Positions 10,040 to 23,000 of a stretch of 64,000 nucleotides of DNA are shown piece after piece. The stretch covers positions 389,991-453,990 of the forward strand of contig SJOL01006496.1 in the NCBI GenBank assembly GCA_004794785.1, given 5' to 3'. The notes under the pieces are model-generated. The model had not been told where the DNA came from. It did no database searches and saw only the letters and a program-made list of their open reading frames with translations. Both the position numbers and the translations under genes were made by a program. Numbering within the stretch: position 1 is the first letter of the stretch; the number at the start of each line of letters is the position of its first letter. Source of the DNA: Opisthorchis felineus (lineage: Eukaryota; Platyhelminthes; Trematoda; Opisthorchiida; Opisthorchiidae).

Positions 10040-13000
10040 AATGATTAATTCATTCTAACAAGGCAACACTTCCCTGTGGGAATTTCTTGGTGGCAAATCA
10101 TTACGTTATTACACCGTAGTCGGGGAATGATAAAACCAGTAGCTTTACAGACGGGTTTTTGGAAATTTTCATATGGAACAGGCCTCTTGATTGAGTAAGT
10201 GGCATGGTCATATTATTCATTTATTCATACCTTTCTTCATCGTACAAGGATAAACACAGATATGTTATAAAAAGCAATCCTTGAAAAATTGTTGATTCCA
10301 TTTCCCGTGGGAATTTGTTGAGGTCATTTTTACACGCAGTAGAAACGGCACTTATTTCGATTTGTTTGAATGGTCAGCCAAGCTATTTTGCGGGGACTTT
10401 TCACCACCACTTGAGAGCTCATTACCACTGAAGCCTTATGGTGCGCTTATGTCCCAAAACGTCCAGTCCAGCATAGAAGCCAATGGTCAAGTTTGCAAAG
10501 TATTAAAATTAGTCTGCGATGTCAAAGAGTCTGAAAGGCTTACTTAATATTCATCTGTAGAATCTAAGTCAACCCACAGACAGGTGTTACGCACTGGTAA
10601 CGAACGGGTTTTATAACTGCTAAATTTCCATTAGGGAAAAGTTCCGCTGCCCTAATTATTGTGCATGTGTCCTCTGCAAAGCAATCTTATTTGATGCGGA
10701 GTTATCTCATTTTCAGCTTGATATAAAGCACCGTTGTAGCACATGATGCCCATCGTTTACTGACGTATACTGATTAAATTACTTAAGTTCATTCTAACGA
10801 ACTTGATTTCTAAGAATTCTTTTGAGCCTTCAGAGGTTTTGATCTGGTGCCGCGATATGTCAGTCATTTTCTCCCACATTTTTTGACATTGGAAAGATGT
10901 AAGAAACCCGCCCAGCCTTCATACAACTCAGGGAGAACGGGTTTGAGTGAACCACTGTTGTATGTGTACTTACGGACACACACGATCTGATAATTTGGGA
11001 TCAAATACTATAACACAAGGCATTTCTGGCTAGTGAGTCAAATAAGGTAGTCCGAAAGTCGAATAAAAAGTGTAGTCTTACAATCTGAGGGTTCCAAGAG
11101 ATTAAGTCCACCCTAAATCATTGAGTAACATAGCATAATGCAGCATAAACTTTATCCAGTGCAGCTCGTTCGGCTTCTGAGATAGCGAAACAAGATAAAT
11201 TCTTGTCCAATTTCAACAGCATATTACTAACTGAAGAGTACAGATAAAGGAACAAGTGAATCTGACGGCACGAAATATTCCATACTGTTCTAATGGACAA
11301 CCTGTTACACCGTATTTATCGTTAACAGACGCTCATGCTTTCCACACGGAGCAAATTCTGCCAGGTTGCTGCGGGTTATGCAAAGTGATTAAAAATGACG
11401 GGAAACTTGTGCAGCTAAAATCAGAAACTGTCCAATTTGCGGATAGGATCGTGATAATTGGAACTGATTTTTATGGCAGTTCTTTGTCAATCAGGCAGAA
11501 TAAGTTGGCATTACTTTCTTGTTCAAATAAAGCTCATTAAATAGTTTGAAACTCCCATCAGCCTATTAGGATGCAGCCAAGCCTAGTGTGGGGACGGAAA
11601 TATAGCCTATTCAGTGACAGTTTATTCACAGATCGTGGCCAGTCCCCTATAATAAGTGTATCATAGGGGGCATGAAACAGTTTTGTCTTCCCTTAACCGA
11701 ACTTCTCATAGTGACCACATTTGTCTTTTCTTTATTTGTATGGCAGAAGGATTCTAGCGGAGAATTTTGCAAACCAGAAGAAGTTTCCGATCTACTGTAT
11801 CTTAGATGTCACTGATAATTGTACGGATTACCCTACGGATATAACATAACTGAAAAGATGAAACTATGCTGAGAGTTTATGCGGACGCTTACTGAACCAC
11901 AAAGTTTATTTTCATCCCACACAGCGGGCGAAGATTACTGTAGCGGTCATAAGTTACGGATGGAGGCACGCAACTGAAATCACTTTCAGGTTGTAGATTT
12001 CATCGATGAAGGCTTTAGCTGAACTTATTCTAACCCGGTAAGCCATTTAGGTGCACTCGCAACAAGGCAATTCAACTGTCGCCAAGGCCTCCGATTAGTC
12101 GATATTACCGCCTGCAAATAAGGTGGTTTGTTTCGTCAAGTTCGGCTCAATCAAGCATTGAGTGAACTTGATCAGAAGAATTTGCTGAACGTCATTCACA
12201 CTGACAAGCAAATTACCAGCTAGTAAACATATGGCGGTAGAGTAAACTGGTGGTCTGAAACACTCCGTATTGGGGTAAGAGCGTTTCAGTGACAGGAATA
12301 AAGAAATCCAGGCAATTTCAGCTTCTCTGACGTGGTTTTCAAGTGCGGTGTCACTTGAGGTAGGGAGAAAACGTAACATCAATGTCAACATAAGAGCCAG
12401 TATGTGGGTTTCATTTTACTCATTCTATTCGTTTTGCAATCCCAGTAAATAATTCAAAAAACAAAGAAAACAAGTAGCGTTGAATATATATATGCAATAA
12501 AAATGTTTTAGTCAGTGGTCTTCAGTGATGCACCGTTGGTCCTGACCTTGATCACCAGCCACCAAGGAAACTCATTTGATAATGCGCGGTATTTTTATTT
12601 TCCAGTAGATTGCCCGTAAATGCGTAACATATATATTGTACAATTTAGCTGAAATTTAATGCAAACACATAATGACTTCAGAATGTTAGCAGACAGAACG
12701 ACAGGTTTGATTGAAACGGTGGTAAACCGGTTGACTGTTACAATGTCAGTGTCGTTCGATATGGCGGCGCAGCACAAGGTGCAGCTTGGTTTTTCGGTGA
12801 CAAACCCGCAAAATAAAGAAGCGAATGATCAGATATGTGTATTACTTGAAGCGTGACAGTGTGAGATTTAACTGAAGCAGCTGTAATCTCCAGTGAACTA
12901 GATCATCCGTCGCCAATCTTCAAGTTCTGTATAGTTCACAAAAAGGGGGCAGATATTGCTTATGGATCAGCAAAACAGCTTAGTTCTGAGTTGCTCTGTT

Positions 13001-16000
13001 AACAAAATTACGTCTTCTGTCGTGACCACTTAAAAGGGGCTAAATTGTGTTTTCACAGAATTCACGCCACTCCAGGCTTTAAGACACCTGGGCGCTGGTA
13101 CCATCCGTTCTCACACATAAACATAGTTGACGATCTATATAGGAATGAGACATATCTAGCTTTTAAAACCGAGAATTTGGACAGTAGCTTTTATATGGTT
13201 AGTTTTGATACCCACAAGTATGATATAAAGTCAAGTTACTGGAAGTGACCGCAATAGCAACTCACCATAGTAAATCACCATTCAGGAGGGTAAACGTAAT
13301 TTAAAAAGGTCGCCACACATAGGTTAGTACAAAAAAGCCGGTAAACATCGCGGGTAATAATTACTAAAATCGAATAATTCAACGAATATGCGGCCGTTGT
13401 GGGGAACATTGAGGAATATTGTCGGATATTTCCACAGCGTCAAACTTATTACACACTCCTGGTTTTTCAAACCATGGAGGAAACAGCTGCATAGTACTGC
13501 TGTGTCATGACCTCACCAACAGGGCGAAATCTCCACCTAGCAACGGCATTTTCAATCAGTTATGCAGTCAACTTTCAGCTATTGACTGATGACACAACAA
13601 GGTGTCCACAATGATAGCCCGGAAAGATTACGAAACAAAAGCGACAATTATATTATTAAAACAAGAGAATTTAACTAAGTAACCACCAGGTTTTCTGCGT
13701 TGCTCCCACAATATCGTACCAAAATAAATAGGACAGACTTATATGTTTTACTAGGTGACTGTATTGTGGCGCCTGTCGCTCTAAGTGAAGTATTAGGTCA
13801 TTGAAATCAAAACCTCTAGTTATTTGGAGAGTTTGTAAGTACCAACTCCTTACATTTGTGGATATTTATATTACTACAAAACTAACGACACAGTCTTATA
13901 CCTTGACTATCGTCTATGTATGTATCACTTTTCCTGGCACTACGATTACCTGCAGGTCAATAGCAGCCAAAAATAAGTACATTTAACTACTCTAACTTTT
14001 CTAGCAACTTTATGTCTACTCCACATTCGTCCACCATACGGATTCACAGACACATGCCAGCCCTACACAAAAAGGCTGATGATGACCGACATCCTAACTG
14101 TCTACACATTTGCCTCAGTTTAAATTTGCTTGCTCTTCCCTCGGTATGGATTAAATTGGTGCGTCCTTGATCTGTTTTCGTGAACTGCTGATCTAACTTT
14201 TAACCTTCTTTCATGCGTAACTCTTAGAGTTGTTGTCCCAATAGACCTTCAAGCAGCCACAGGCTACGTTTAAGCTATCGAACAGAAAGACCCCATTTTG
14301 GTATCAACTCAGTGGCTCAACATGACCCCAATGAATCAGCCAAGCCTGGAAAAGTTTCATATATCAAAATAAAATTTCTCTTCCTGGAACTCATTCATCC
14401 ACAAACTCCTCCTAAGTACATCGTTTCTCGCTGGGGATATTATCAGGCTGTTTTTCGCGGAAGTCAGCAGAAAAATATGTCACAGTGTTTATCAGGTGCA
14501 CCGAGTCCCCTGGGGATTCCCTAAATGGTCTCTTAACGTGCGTATCCTCTCGAGACTTTGAACGATATTCCGCAGTAGTGAAGTTCCAGGTAGGCCATAT
14601 GGTAACGGACAGTCCAAATCATGCATGTGTCCCCTGGGTTATGACGCCAGTGTCCTACAACAGCCCACTTTACAGCTAGGTCCATGATTTCTTTACTCGT
14701 GAGCCTTTTATAGCCCCTCGTATGCCAAACCCATTGCTATATGATGCACTGTGTTTTATTTATACTGGTGACTCCCGCGATTACGTCCTACTTGAAATAA
14801 CCATATTCCTGCAAGTGGTCTCTGATTTGATTCAATAAATCATTTGATGCATTGTTTTGATTTTTAAGGCTAAAAGCTAGTTTTTGTCTGAAATTCAGTT
14901 TTCTGTATGCATGGGCTGGGCTCGAAATTTTCTTGTTCTTGAAAGCTTCACGAAAGAAACTATATCAGTGTGCACCTGGTTGAGACTCGTACACTCGAGA
15001 AGAGGTACAAGGGTTTAATTTTTGAAAAACTTGGCTAAATATTTTAGTCAGCCTGCTTCGGACGACTTGATGATCAGTGACAGGAACAGCCGTACGGTCA
15101 ACTGTGGGAGAATCATCACATTTTTGTAACCTAGAGGCTCACATATAACTTAATTCATGTCATGATGTACAAGAGTACTGAGTGATAGATTCAAATAGTG
15201 TTCAGTTGTGTCTACCATTAACCTCATGTATTTTTACAAGTCGGTATTGCTTACGTTTTTCTCTTTTTCCCTGAAATGAGAGTTGGGAACTACGCCAACC
15301 TGTTGTGGAAGAGGTTTCATCGGCCTTATGATATAGAGATGCAGGTACATTTCGATATGTCAAGAGCAAAACGGATATATTTTCAGAGAGACGCGTTCAC
15401 TTTTCACGGAAGGAGTCGATTAATACTACTATTAATACTGCTATTCAGATCACTTGTTGATAAGGTTGTTTTTAGTTTCATACGGTAATCACACTTCACT
15501 AGTTTACTCCACGAGGTTGCACCAGCTCACGGTGTGATTTACTTTTGAGGTCATTATATGTTAAAGAAGAGAGAGTCTACCTAATTGTGTGCCAACAATC
15601 ACATCACTATTTTACTCAATAACACGCCTACGTGAGTAATGAGCTTGAAGTGATCAAACCAGTGCGAAACAACAACTTTTTATTAGAGAAACTTTAATAA
15701 CATCGACCAATAAGTACTTTTATTTCCGAAAAAAATTCCTGTGATAGGTGCTCACTACATCGTCACTTCGTAAAGTGGGAGACGGGAGCGCAGTGTGTTC
15801 CACAGAAGTCGGGAGTAACTTATTGTGCACAACATGGTGGTCCTCTCATGATTGTTCCTAATAAGTATTATGTTCTGAGTATTCTATTCTTCTGACCAAT
15901 GATCCTCCACTCCTGAGGATTCATTTGGCCGTTGGTGTGCAAAATAATCCAGTGTCTTTGTAACTGTCTCAGTTAGGCTTGCTTATTCAGATATACCATC

Positions 16001-16910
16001 CTTTCTGAGGCTTATGCACTATAGGGATGAACTATTGGAGCTGCAGCCAGATTTCGATACGATCTAAAATCAATGTTGCAGTGATACAGATTTACCTGGA
16101 AGCTATCGGAGTAAAGAAAATTGAGCTACAATCAACAAGCAAGTTGCAGCTGTTGATTTTGAGCTCAGATGATTTCTGCGACTGAGCTGATTGTGCCACA
16201 GGTTTCAATCTCTTGCACTGTTTGGAACCTCATATGTCCAAGAAATTCAAAGAATCCTGTGTACATGTCGTGGGTGAAATTCCACAAACTTTACTATATG
16301 ATAGTAGTAGAAATTTCACATTTCACGGCCATGTTGTGGTTAGGATATTACATCAGCAGCAAGCCCAGCAACCTGTCGCCAAGCATACTGCAGCTGCTTT
16401 AGTTGCATTTATTCGGGTGACCTAGTGCACCCTTTGGCTTGACAATTGAAGTATTGAAGCAAATGCCAAGTGTGTAAGCAAGCTTCCACCGATCTATTGG
16501 GAATCCGCACAAATTGCGGTACATCAACTATTAATCTAGGTGGAAATTGCCCAATTTCGATCTTGACACGGTGTTTTCCGGAAAGTGATCCCCTATTAAA
16601 TTTTTTATGCAAAATTTGACCACGATGAACCGAGATGTCAAACTCAGTCACAAACTAAAGTAACAAATTGATGGAACTTCAAAAGTCTGAGAGCTGATCG
16701 TGACAGACTTGGTGTGGCTACCAACTACGCTTGGGATTTTTACTTCATTCTGGAACATATATTTAAACATGGAGGGCATATTCTATGTTAGTAATCCCTC
16801 GTCGAGCTAAGAAAGAAGGTAAATTAGTGTACTGTTACTCGGTGTCACCTGTACAAACCCGCAAAATTCGTTTAGAATTCTTCTGGAAAGTAATATTGTG
16901 CTCCCCACTG

Positions 16911-16916
16911 CTTCAG
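16911..16916 (+). promoter_or_regulatory. Splice-acceptor motif just upstream of gene 2 start
   Basis: The motif cttcag lies eight bases before the ATG, the same relation as in gene 1. It is a candidate trans-splice or 5' UTR acceptor. Confidence 0.4.
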
Positions 16917-16924
16917 CCCCCAAA

Positions 16925-17065
16925 ATGTCCCACCGGAGCGCTGCTACGCGTCTTGGATTGAGAAGACTATTTGCCATTCTGGATACAAACGGTGATGGCA
17001 AAATCGACTTACAGGAGTTGACCGACGGACTACGAATATTCGGTTTCAAACCAGCTGGCATACAG
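16925..17065 (+). CDS. Gene 2 coding exon 1 (A module, EF-hand 1)
   Basis: The exon encodes 47 residues starting MSHRSAATRL. The loop is DTNGDGKIDLQE, canonical. It ends in phase 0 at CAG|gtagac. The shared GLxxFG before the donor matches gene 1 exon 1. Confidence 0.85.
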
Positions 17066-20000
17066 GTAGACGTTGCCAACTTTGTATTACTCAATACTCC
17101 AATGTGTATAAAGTGAATAATTTGGAAACTCAATCAAATTTATACTACTATCACGCATGCGCATTAATGGGTGAAACTAGAGAAACTAGATTAATTGATT
17201 GCTTGAATATAACTCCACGGATCTATAAGTGAGTCCAAAAACCTCTACAAGTATTGTGCCGTCCTAACATTGCGCATTTTTGCGATAGTCTTTTATTCAA
17301 AGCCCATAATTTCTAAATCGGTTTTATATTTTCAGGAGTTCCTTGAGTTTGCCGACCTTGACAGGGATCAGGAGATAAGTTTCGAAGAGTACAGGAAGGC
17401 ATTTCATATTCAAGAGGACCCTAATGAGACGTGAGTTTAAAAACATTCGGTGTTATACTTGTAAAACAGTTCCTAAACTATTGGAATAACGAGACTGACA
17501 GGTATCGGCCGTCAATTCATTAGACATAGGTATGGCGCCTCAGTCTTTAAGTTCAGGTTCGTGAGCACACGAATGTCTTTGTTAGCTCAGTCAGTGGAGC
17601 ACCCGCCCGGTTACAGTCTGCCCACAGGCGTGCCCTTTTATCCATGTTACTTGGAATCTAACTTTTCATTTCATAATTTACTAAATACTCAAGCTGTTTA
17701 AATACACAGATGCGTTCAGTAGATTCACGAATCACAAAGAGCACACTACTGGAAAGGTACTGTAGCGAAATTCATCAGTGCTACCAGTTTCCACTTTAAG
17801 TAGCTTCTTACGTGTACAAATTGAATACTTTTTGTAGATTATCGAGATAATAGCAACCAAAATAAAAAAATAATAACCAAGCAGCCCAGTTTGTAAAATT
17901 CGCTACCAATATATTGGAAATAAGGCCTACGGAAGTCTACAAATTCTCAGTTAGGCTGACAGTAAGACACATTCGATAGCTTGCCAGTGGACGAATATTC
18001 CTAGTGCTGTTAAGTACAAGGAAGCCGTGTTGGATGAAGCGGAAGGAATTTTTCAGATCTATTCACAAATAACAATAACAAGGTTAAAATTCGTCAGGTG
18101 CGACGATACTGGACAGCACTCAAGCAAGTAGAAAACAGTTTTGGAGCCGTGGGCCAGCACCTAACCTATGACCATTTCATTTCACTCTTGAACAAAAAGT
18201 ACAACAATGTACAAATTTCATTTCCCAAGGCTCCAACTAAGTGTCGCGAACTAGAAGCCCTAATTCTTTTGCAGTAGTAAATTTATACACATGTTTTCAT
18301 TATAGTCAAATGAACTGTGGGATGGAAAATTCTGCCTGTGAAGAACAATGTACCGTACACTGTCCATCATGTTGTTGATGCACAACATTTTTACCGAATA
18401 ACTGTGCAACCGAATAAGTCCGATCAGTTCGCCCTCCAACAGTAATTACATGATTGTGCCTGTTTCAAATGAAACAAAATTTCTCCCTGAATCCTCAGTT
18501 TTATTTTCCTACATTTTTACAGCAAGGTTTTCCTCGAAGTCAGCAGGACAGTTATTCTTCCAAGTGCACAAAGATAATTCAAAATAAGCCCGAAGGAGGT
18601 AACATAAACCCACTTAAATAATGCGGTGATGCCGATTTTTTAGGAAAATTGGTTAGCATATAAAGTTTATTTTTTTCATTGAAAACCAGTGACTAAAAAC
18701 CATGGCGTAGTTCATGTGCCCGAAATAAGCCGAAACTGATGGACCAGTTTCGTGAGTGCGCAGAAGAATATTCTGCAAGATGAAATATAAACCCTTGTGA
18801 TATATCAGTTACAGCATACAACAATGTCGTCCAAACTCATTAACAAGTATCTTGAATGTCTCTATCCACCATGCAGTACGGAGGAACAAAAGCGCTCAAA
18901 CGTTCTCTTGGCGCTCTTCCATGAGTTGGACGTCGACAAAGACGGAAGGATCAGCACCGAAGAATGGGAAAAAGGAATGGAATTATTGAAAGTGGATAAT
19001 AAATACCGAGAAGTATGTAGAATAGTTCCTTTGCTTAAGAACTGAAAAAGGATTTTCACCCAAAAGAGGTAGGAATGTTAGTTCAGACGGGACAACGTTG
19101 AGAAGCGCCATAGGAATTTCCCAACCTGTAGCGAAAAAATGGCTTATAATGCTTAGCTTCTGTTTCTTACTCTGTAACTTAGGTCTGAAGGATTTTAATT
19201 CTTTTGGAAATTTTTCTCTTTCAATTTCATGTTAGCCCGCAAAATACGCTACTGCATCAGTTGAACCAAATTGTTGCCATATGCAAATGTAATTTTTCTG
19301 GAGTTTTCAGTCTGCTTCAGCTCAAAGTGGAAATTTCAGTACGCCTCAGCAAACTGCCTCAGAAAAAATTCCTTGCCCGGCAAGATTTCAGTGCGTTATG
19401 AGATATCACTTGTAAGATGAGAAGAGTCGTTTCGACCACTTTCCGAAAGGTATTTAAACTCCACCACACCTTTTACTGTATAGGCTGAATGACTACTTTT
19501 TCATTCATTTTCAGACGACAACACAATGCCTACGTTTGCGAAACATAACTTGTGGCAATACTCTTGTCATATAATTAGATTTTACTGAGGACGCTTACAG
19601 TGCTTGAGGAGTTGTTCATTCAGAATTAGTAAGGTGGTGAACACAAGGGTCAATTCATCCGGCATAAAAATCACTTGTGTTTTAGTCCAAATCGAAAATC
19701 AGAGACAGAAAAATCATTGAAGCAGATCAATTTATACGGAGTTACGGATAAGCCTTTGTCACATCTCACCTAGCAGAAGTACAAATCGATCTTTCTAACG
19801 TGATTCTTGTGACCGCAATGATGACGATTGACGCAGAGTCAACTACAAGTGCTTCATTCCCGTCAACACACTAAGAGTGGGGCACTGAATTAGGAGAGGC
19901 CAAGCTGGTCACATATTTCACATTAAGAATAGCATTGTAACCAGTGGGTACAAACAAGGCATTTATAATCAACATCGATTACACCTACCAAGCAAATATT

Positions 20001-23000
20001 CCGTACTTTAAACTTGTTTCCGTGACTGTAGCTCGTACATCTGGCACACTACATTCGTGACCTCCACCCAGTTTGACTTGGGTGACTGCATGACTACACT
20101 GTCAGTAGCTATACTATTTCCACTGATCTTTGTGCCGATAAGTGACTAAATATTTAGTCTTCATGTATTATTTTGAAAGACGTCATTTAATTTAATTTCA
20201 GTTTGCATTCTTATATTGAAATAGGTCTTTGTGTATTATGTAAAAGTATGTGGAAACTCAAGTGTGAAATGCAACAGAATCAGTTTCAAATGCCTCAGTA
20301 CAAATTGCTAACCAAGAAGAATGTACATCATGTTGCGCTTTTTGTTTTGAGCATAGCTGGTGCACTTGGGATTATTTATCCTCAACTGCGGATAAGGAGA
20401 TCAAAATGTTGCAGAATCCCCTATTTGAAAATACATCTTTCCGCAGAAAACTGGAAACGATATCAATATTGTTAGTTTTGCCGATTGATTTTGAAAGAAC
20501 ATAAACGCGGACCTGTTGTTAACAATGTCAAAGCAAGGTTGAATTAGTATCAGCTTCAAATTGGTGGGTCCGCTCCCCCAGCTCGTCAGATGTCAGTGAG
20601 GATAAAGGTGATTCCGATTAGTTAATTTAAAAAACGGCGCCTTGGAGAACCGACGCATGCCTGTTAGTCTGCAACTTTCAAGCTTTTGCTTGAATTCGAA
20701 GTGTGCATTTGCTTACCTCCAGCATGCTTTTTGCATGCAGTGTGCTAGTACACGTCCATCCACGTCAAGAGGCGCTAGCAGACTATCCTACTGGAAGATG
20801 AGAGATAAGACCTATAGGTTAGGCAAATTTGGCTGCTTTCAAATGTTTCGAATTGTTTCGTCTGCCAAAAGCGTATCTGGACGTACAGGGAAAATTCACC
20901 CTCCGAAGATAGTGAAGTGACATTTTCTGTGGCACCTGTGCTTCTCATTCGGTTCACATACTTTCGTTGTGTGCCGCCATTTCTAAAAGTGAATTTAACA
21001 AAAACATGGAAAATTTAAATCGTTCAGCAATCCTTCATTGGACACCAGATGGGTATGAAGTCAGAAACATGTAGCGCGTTTAGCCAATTTGGTCTGCGTA
21101 GGAAATAGCATCTGAGTGTCCCTACTAGGCTCATTAAAGTGCTGATGCGTGACTCAGTTCAGGAGCTGCTGAACACGAACCATAAATCTGAGGGATTTGA
21201 AAAATAGATGTAGCTCTTTGAGCTTGACACATATATGCCACAAAACCTGTTTCGGTTCTCCGCGTTGTCAGAGAACTAAATACTGTTTTGGTGCTTGTTT
21301 CTGAACCTAACTTTCATGACAAGGGATTGAAAATTTTTGCTACTTTGGAGACGGTGACAATTTAATCAAAGTTGTGCTTGTTTGGGTACTTACTGAGCTG
21401 TGAACTCACAAAAGCTGATACCTTGTGATCATAAAAGTCATTGGTTCTTATCCGAACTGTGATTCGGGGACTGGAAGCTTCAGTACCATGCATTAAACTT
21501 TGAGAGCATACCAAATCCCGCGAAGCCCGCAGTGCACTCGATCTCCTTCTGATGAAGTGGCACTTGAGCAGCCACCGCTTCAACTGTGATAATTTCGTTT
21601 GCTTGTCATGCAAAACTTTTAGTCGTAATCGAGAAAGGATCAACTAGTACCGAAATGCTCTGAGACACTGTACTAAGTTAAAGGTCACTTAATCCAGACA
21701 ATCGAAAGTAGACTGAGAGGCAGTAACAGTCTTCCCACAAATTGCTGTTCGCTGACTTATGCAATCATGAGCCGGTCGACCTCGGTATACCCACGACGTA
21801 CTTCCTGCATGGAAGGTTTGGATAAACGAAGTGATGTGGTAGTTTTCGCTGAGTATAGTGCCGCTGCGTAGCTCAAAGAAAGGTGTATAGAGGAACTCCA
21901 CGTGGTTAGACGCTTAAGCCTTCTCTGAGGCCCATACTAGTCATGTGCATTAGACAACATTTTTTCTGTATTGCTGGGAGTGTTAGTTGAGGCTGTATCT
22001 CAACCTTTGAAGAAGTAACCTAGTTACGTTAACCTCCTCGCATTCAAGGAGGACCAACGCAAAGCTGTCCGAATATGTAGTTAGCAAAGATATGCTTTTT
22101 CGGATCTCGCATTTTCTACTCTGAGAGAAAATACGGCGAGTCATCTTCACAGACACTGATCGACAGCGGTGTCAGACAGAGCTCCGCCATGAAATCAGCA
22201 TTGCTTTTTGTTTATTCAAACGACCAACTTGCGCGTCTTTGATAATCTTGCATGTCATACGCAAGTGACATTAAACTTGTCACGACCCTAGCTTTTTACT
22301 GAAGGTCATGAATTGTACCTCTGAGCATTCAAAATTATGACCACTTTCTATCGATTCAGAAGAATGTCCCTACTTTCATTTAGCTGATGAGGCACAGGCT
22401 GTTGATGTTCATCCAAATTGGACGGAGAATGTACTGATATGAAGACCTGGAGCAGGACCTTAAGCACACCCAAATACGAATCAAGTAAGTTCGGCAGCCT
22501 CGGGTATTATAGGAACTATATGAAGCTCAGTCACCAAGGGAATATCGGCAGCGTTCAAAAGAACATATGCGAGACCAAGCTAGGATTACCGTGAAACACA
22601 GCTTACACCTGAACAAAATGGAAATGGATAAGATAGAAGGCATTCATGCAGTGGAAACACTTCTGCTTGGAAGCAAAACCAAATGTCACCTGGGATCAAC
22701 TGTGAGAGTGATATTTACACACAGGGCTAACCAAACCCCTTATGCCCTTGTGCTACTTTGTGGTGTGAGCATTGGGATAAATGTTAATTGACGGATTATT
22801 TGCGAACTACGACTGAAAAATACCGGAGAGGTGAGACAAAATGAACACCATCTCGATAAGTCTTCTTCGGCAGAGACGTCTATTATTTAGGTTGAACCCC
22901 GGTGACAATCCTGAGCTTTAAACGAAAAAGATTTTGTCAGCTGCAGTGGTAAAAGTGGTGATTTAGTGCCCCGACAAATTCCATACATCCTCTGAATCGT

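Larger units (their letters stand above)
9590..16924. other. Intergenic region between genes 1 and 2
   Basis: I recognise no coding exon, RNA gene or clear transposon over these 7.3 kb. Open frames reach about 98 codons on both strands, without motifs. The first few hundred bases should hold the gene 1 3' UTR, and the last part gene 2 upstream signals. Confidence 0.5.
17431..18876 (+). other. Gene 2 intron 2
   Basis: This 1.4 kb intron has gtgagt and atgcag borders. It holds a short tRNA-like stretch (see 17583-17620) and otherwise nothing I recognise. Confidence 0.6.

Noticed and set aside
16898..16924. Earlier in-frame Met as gene 2 start
   Set aside because: The extra nine residues lie before the acceptor motif ending at 16916. 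Gene 1 starts at the equivalent of 16925 in the same AAAATG context.
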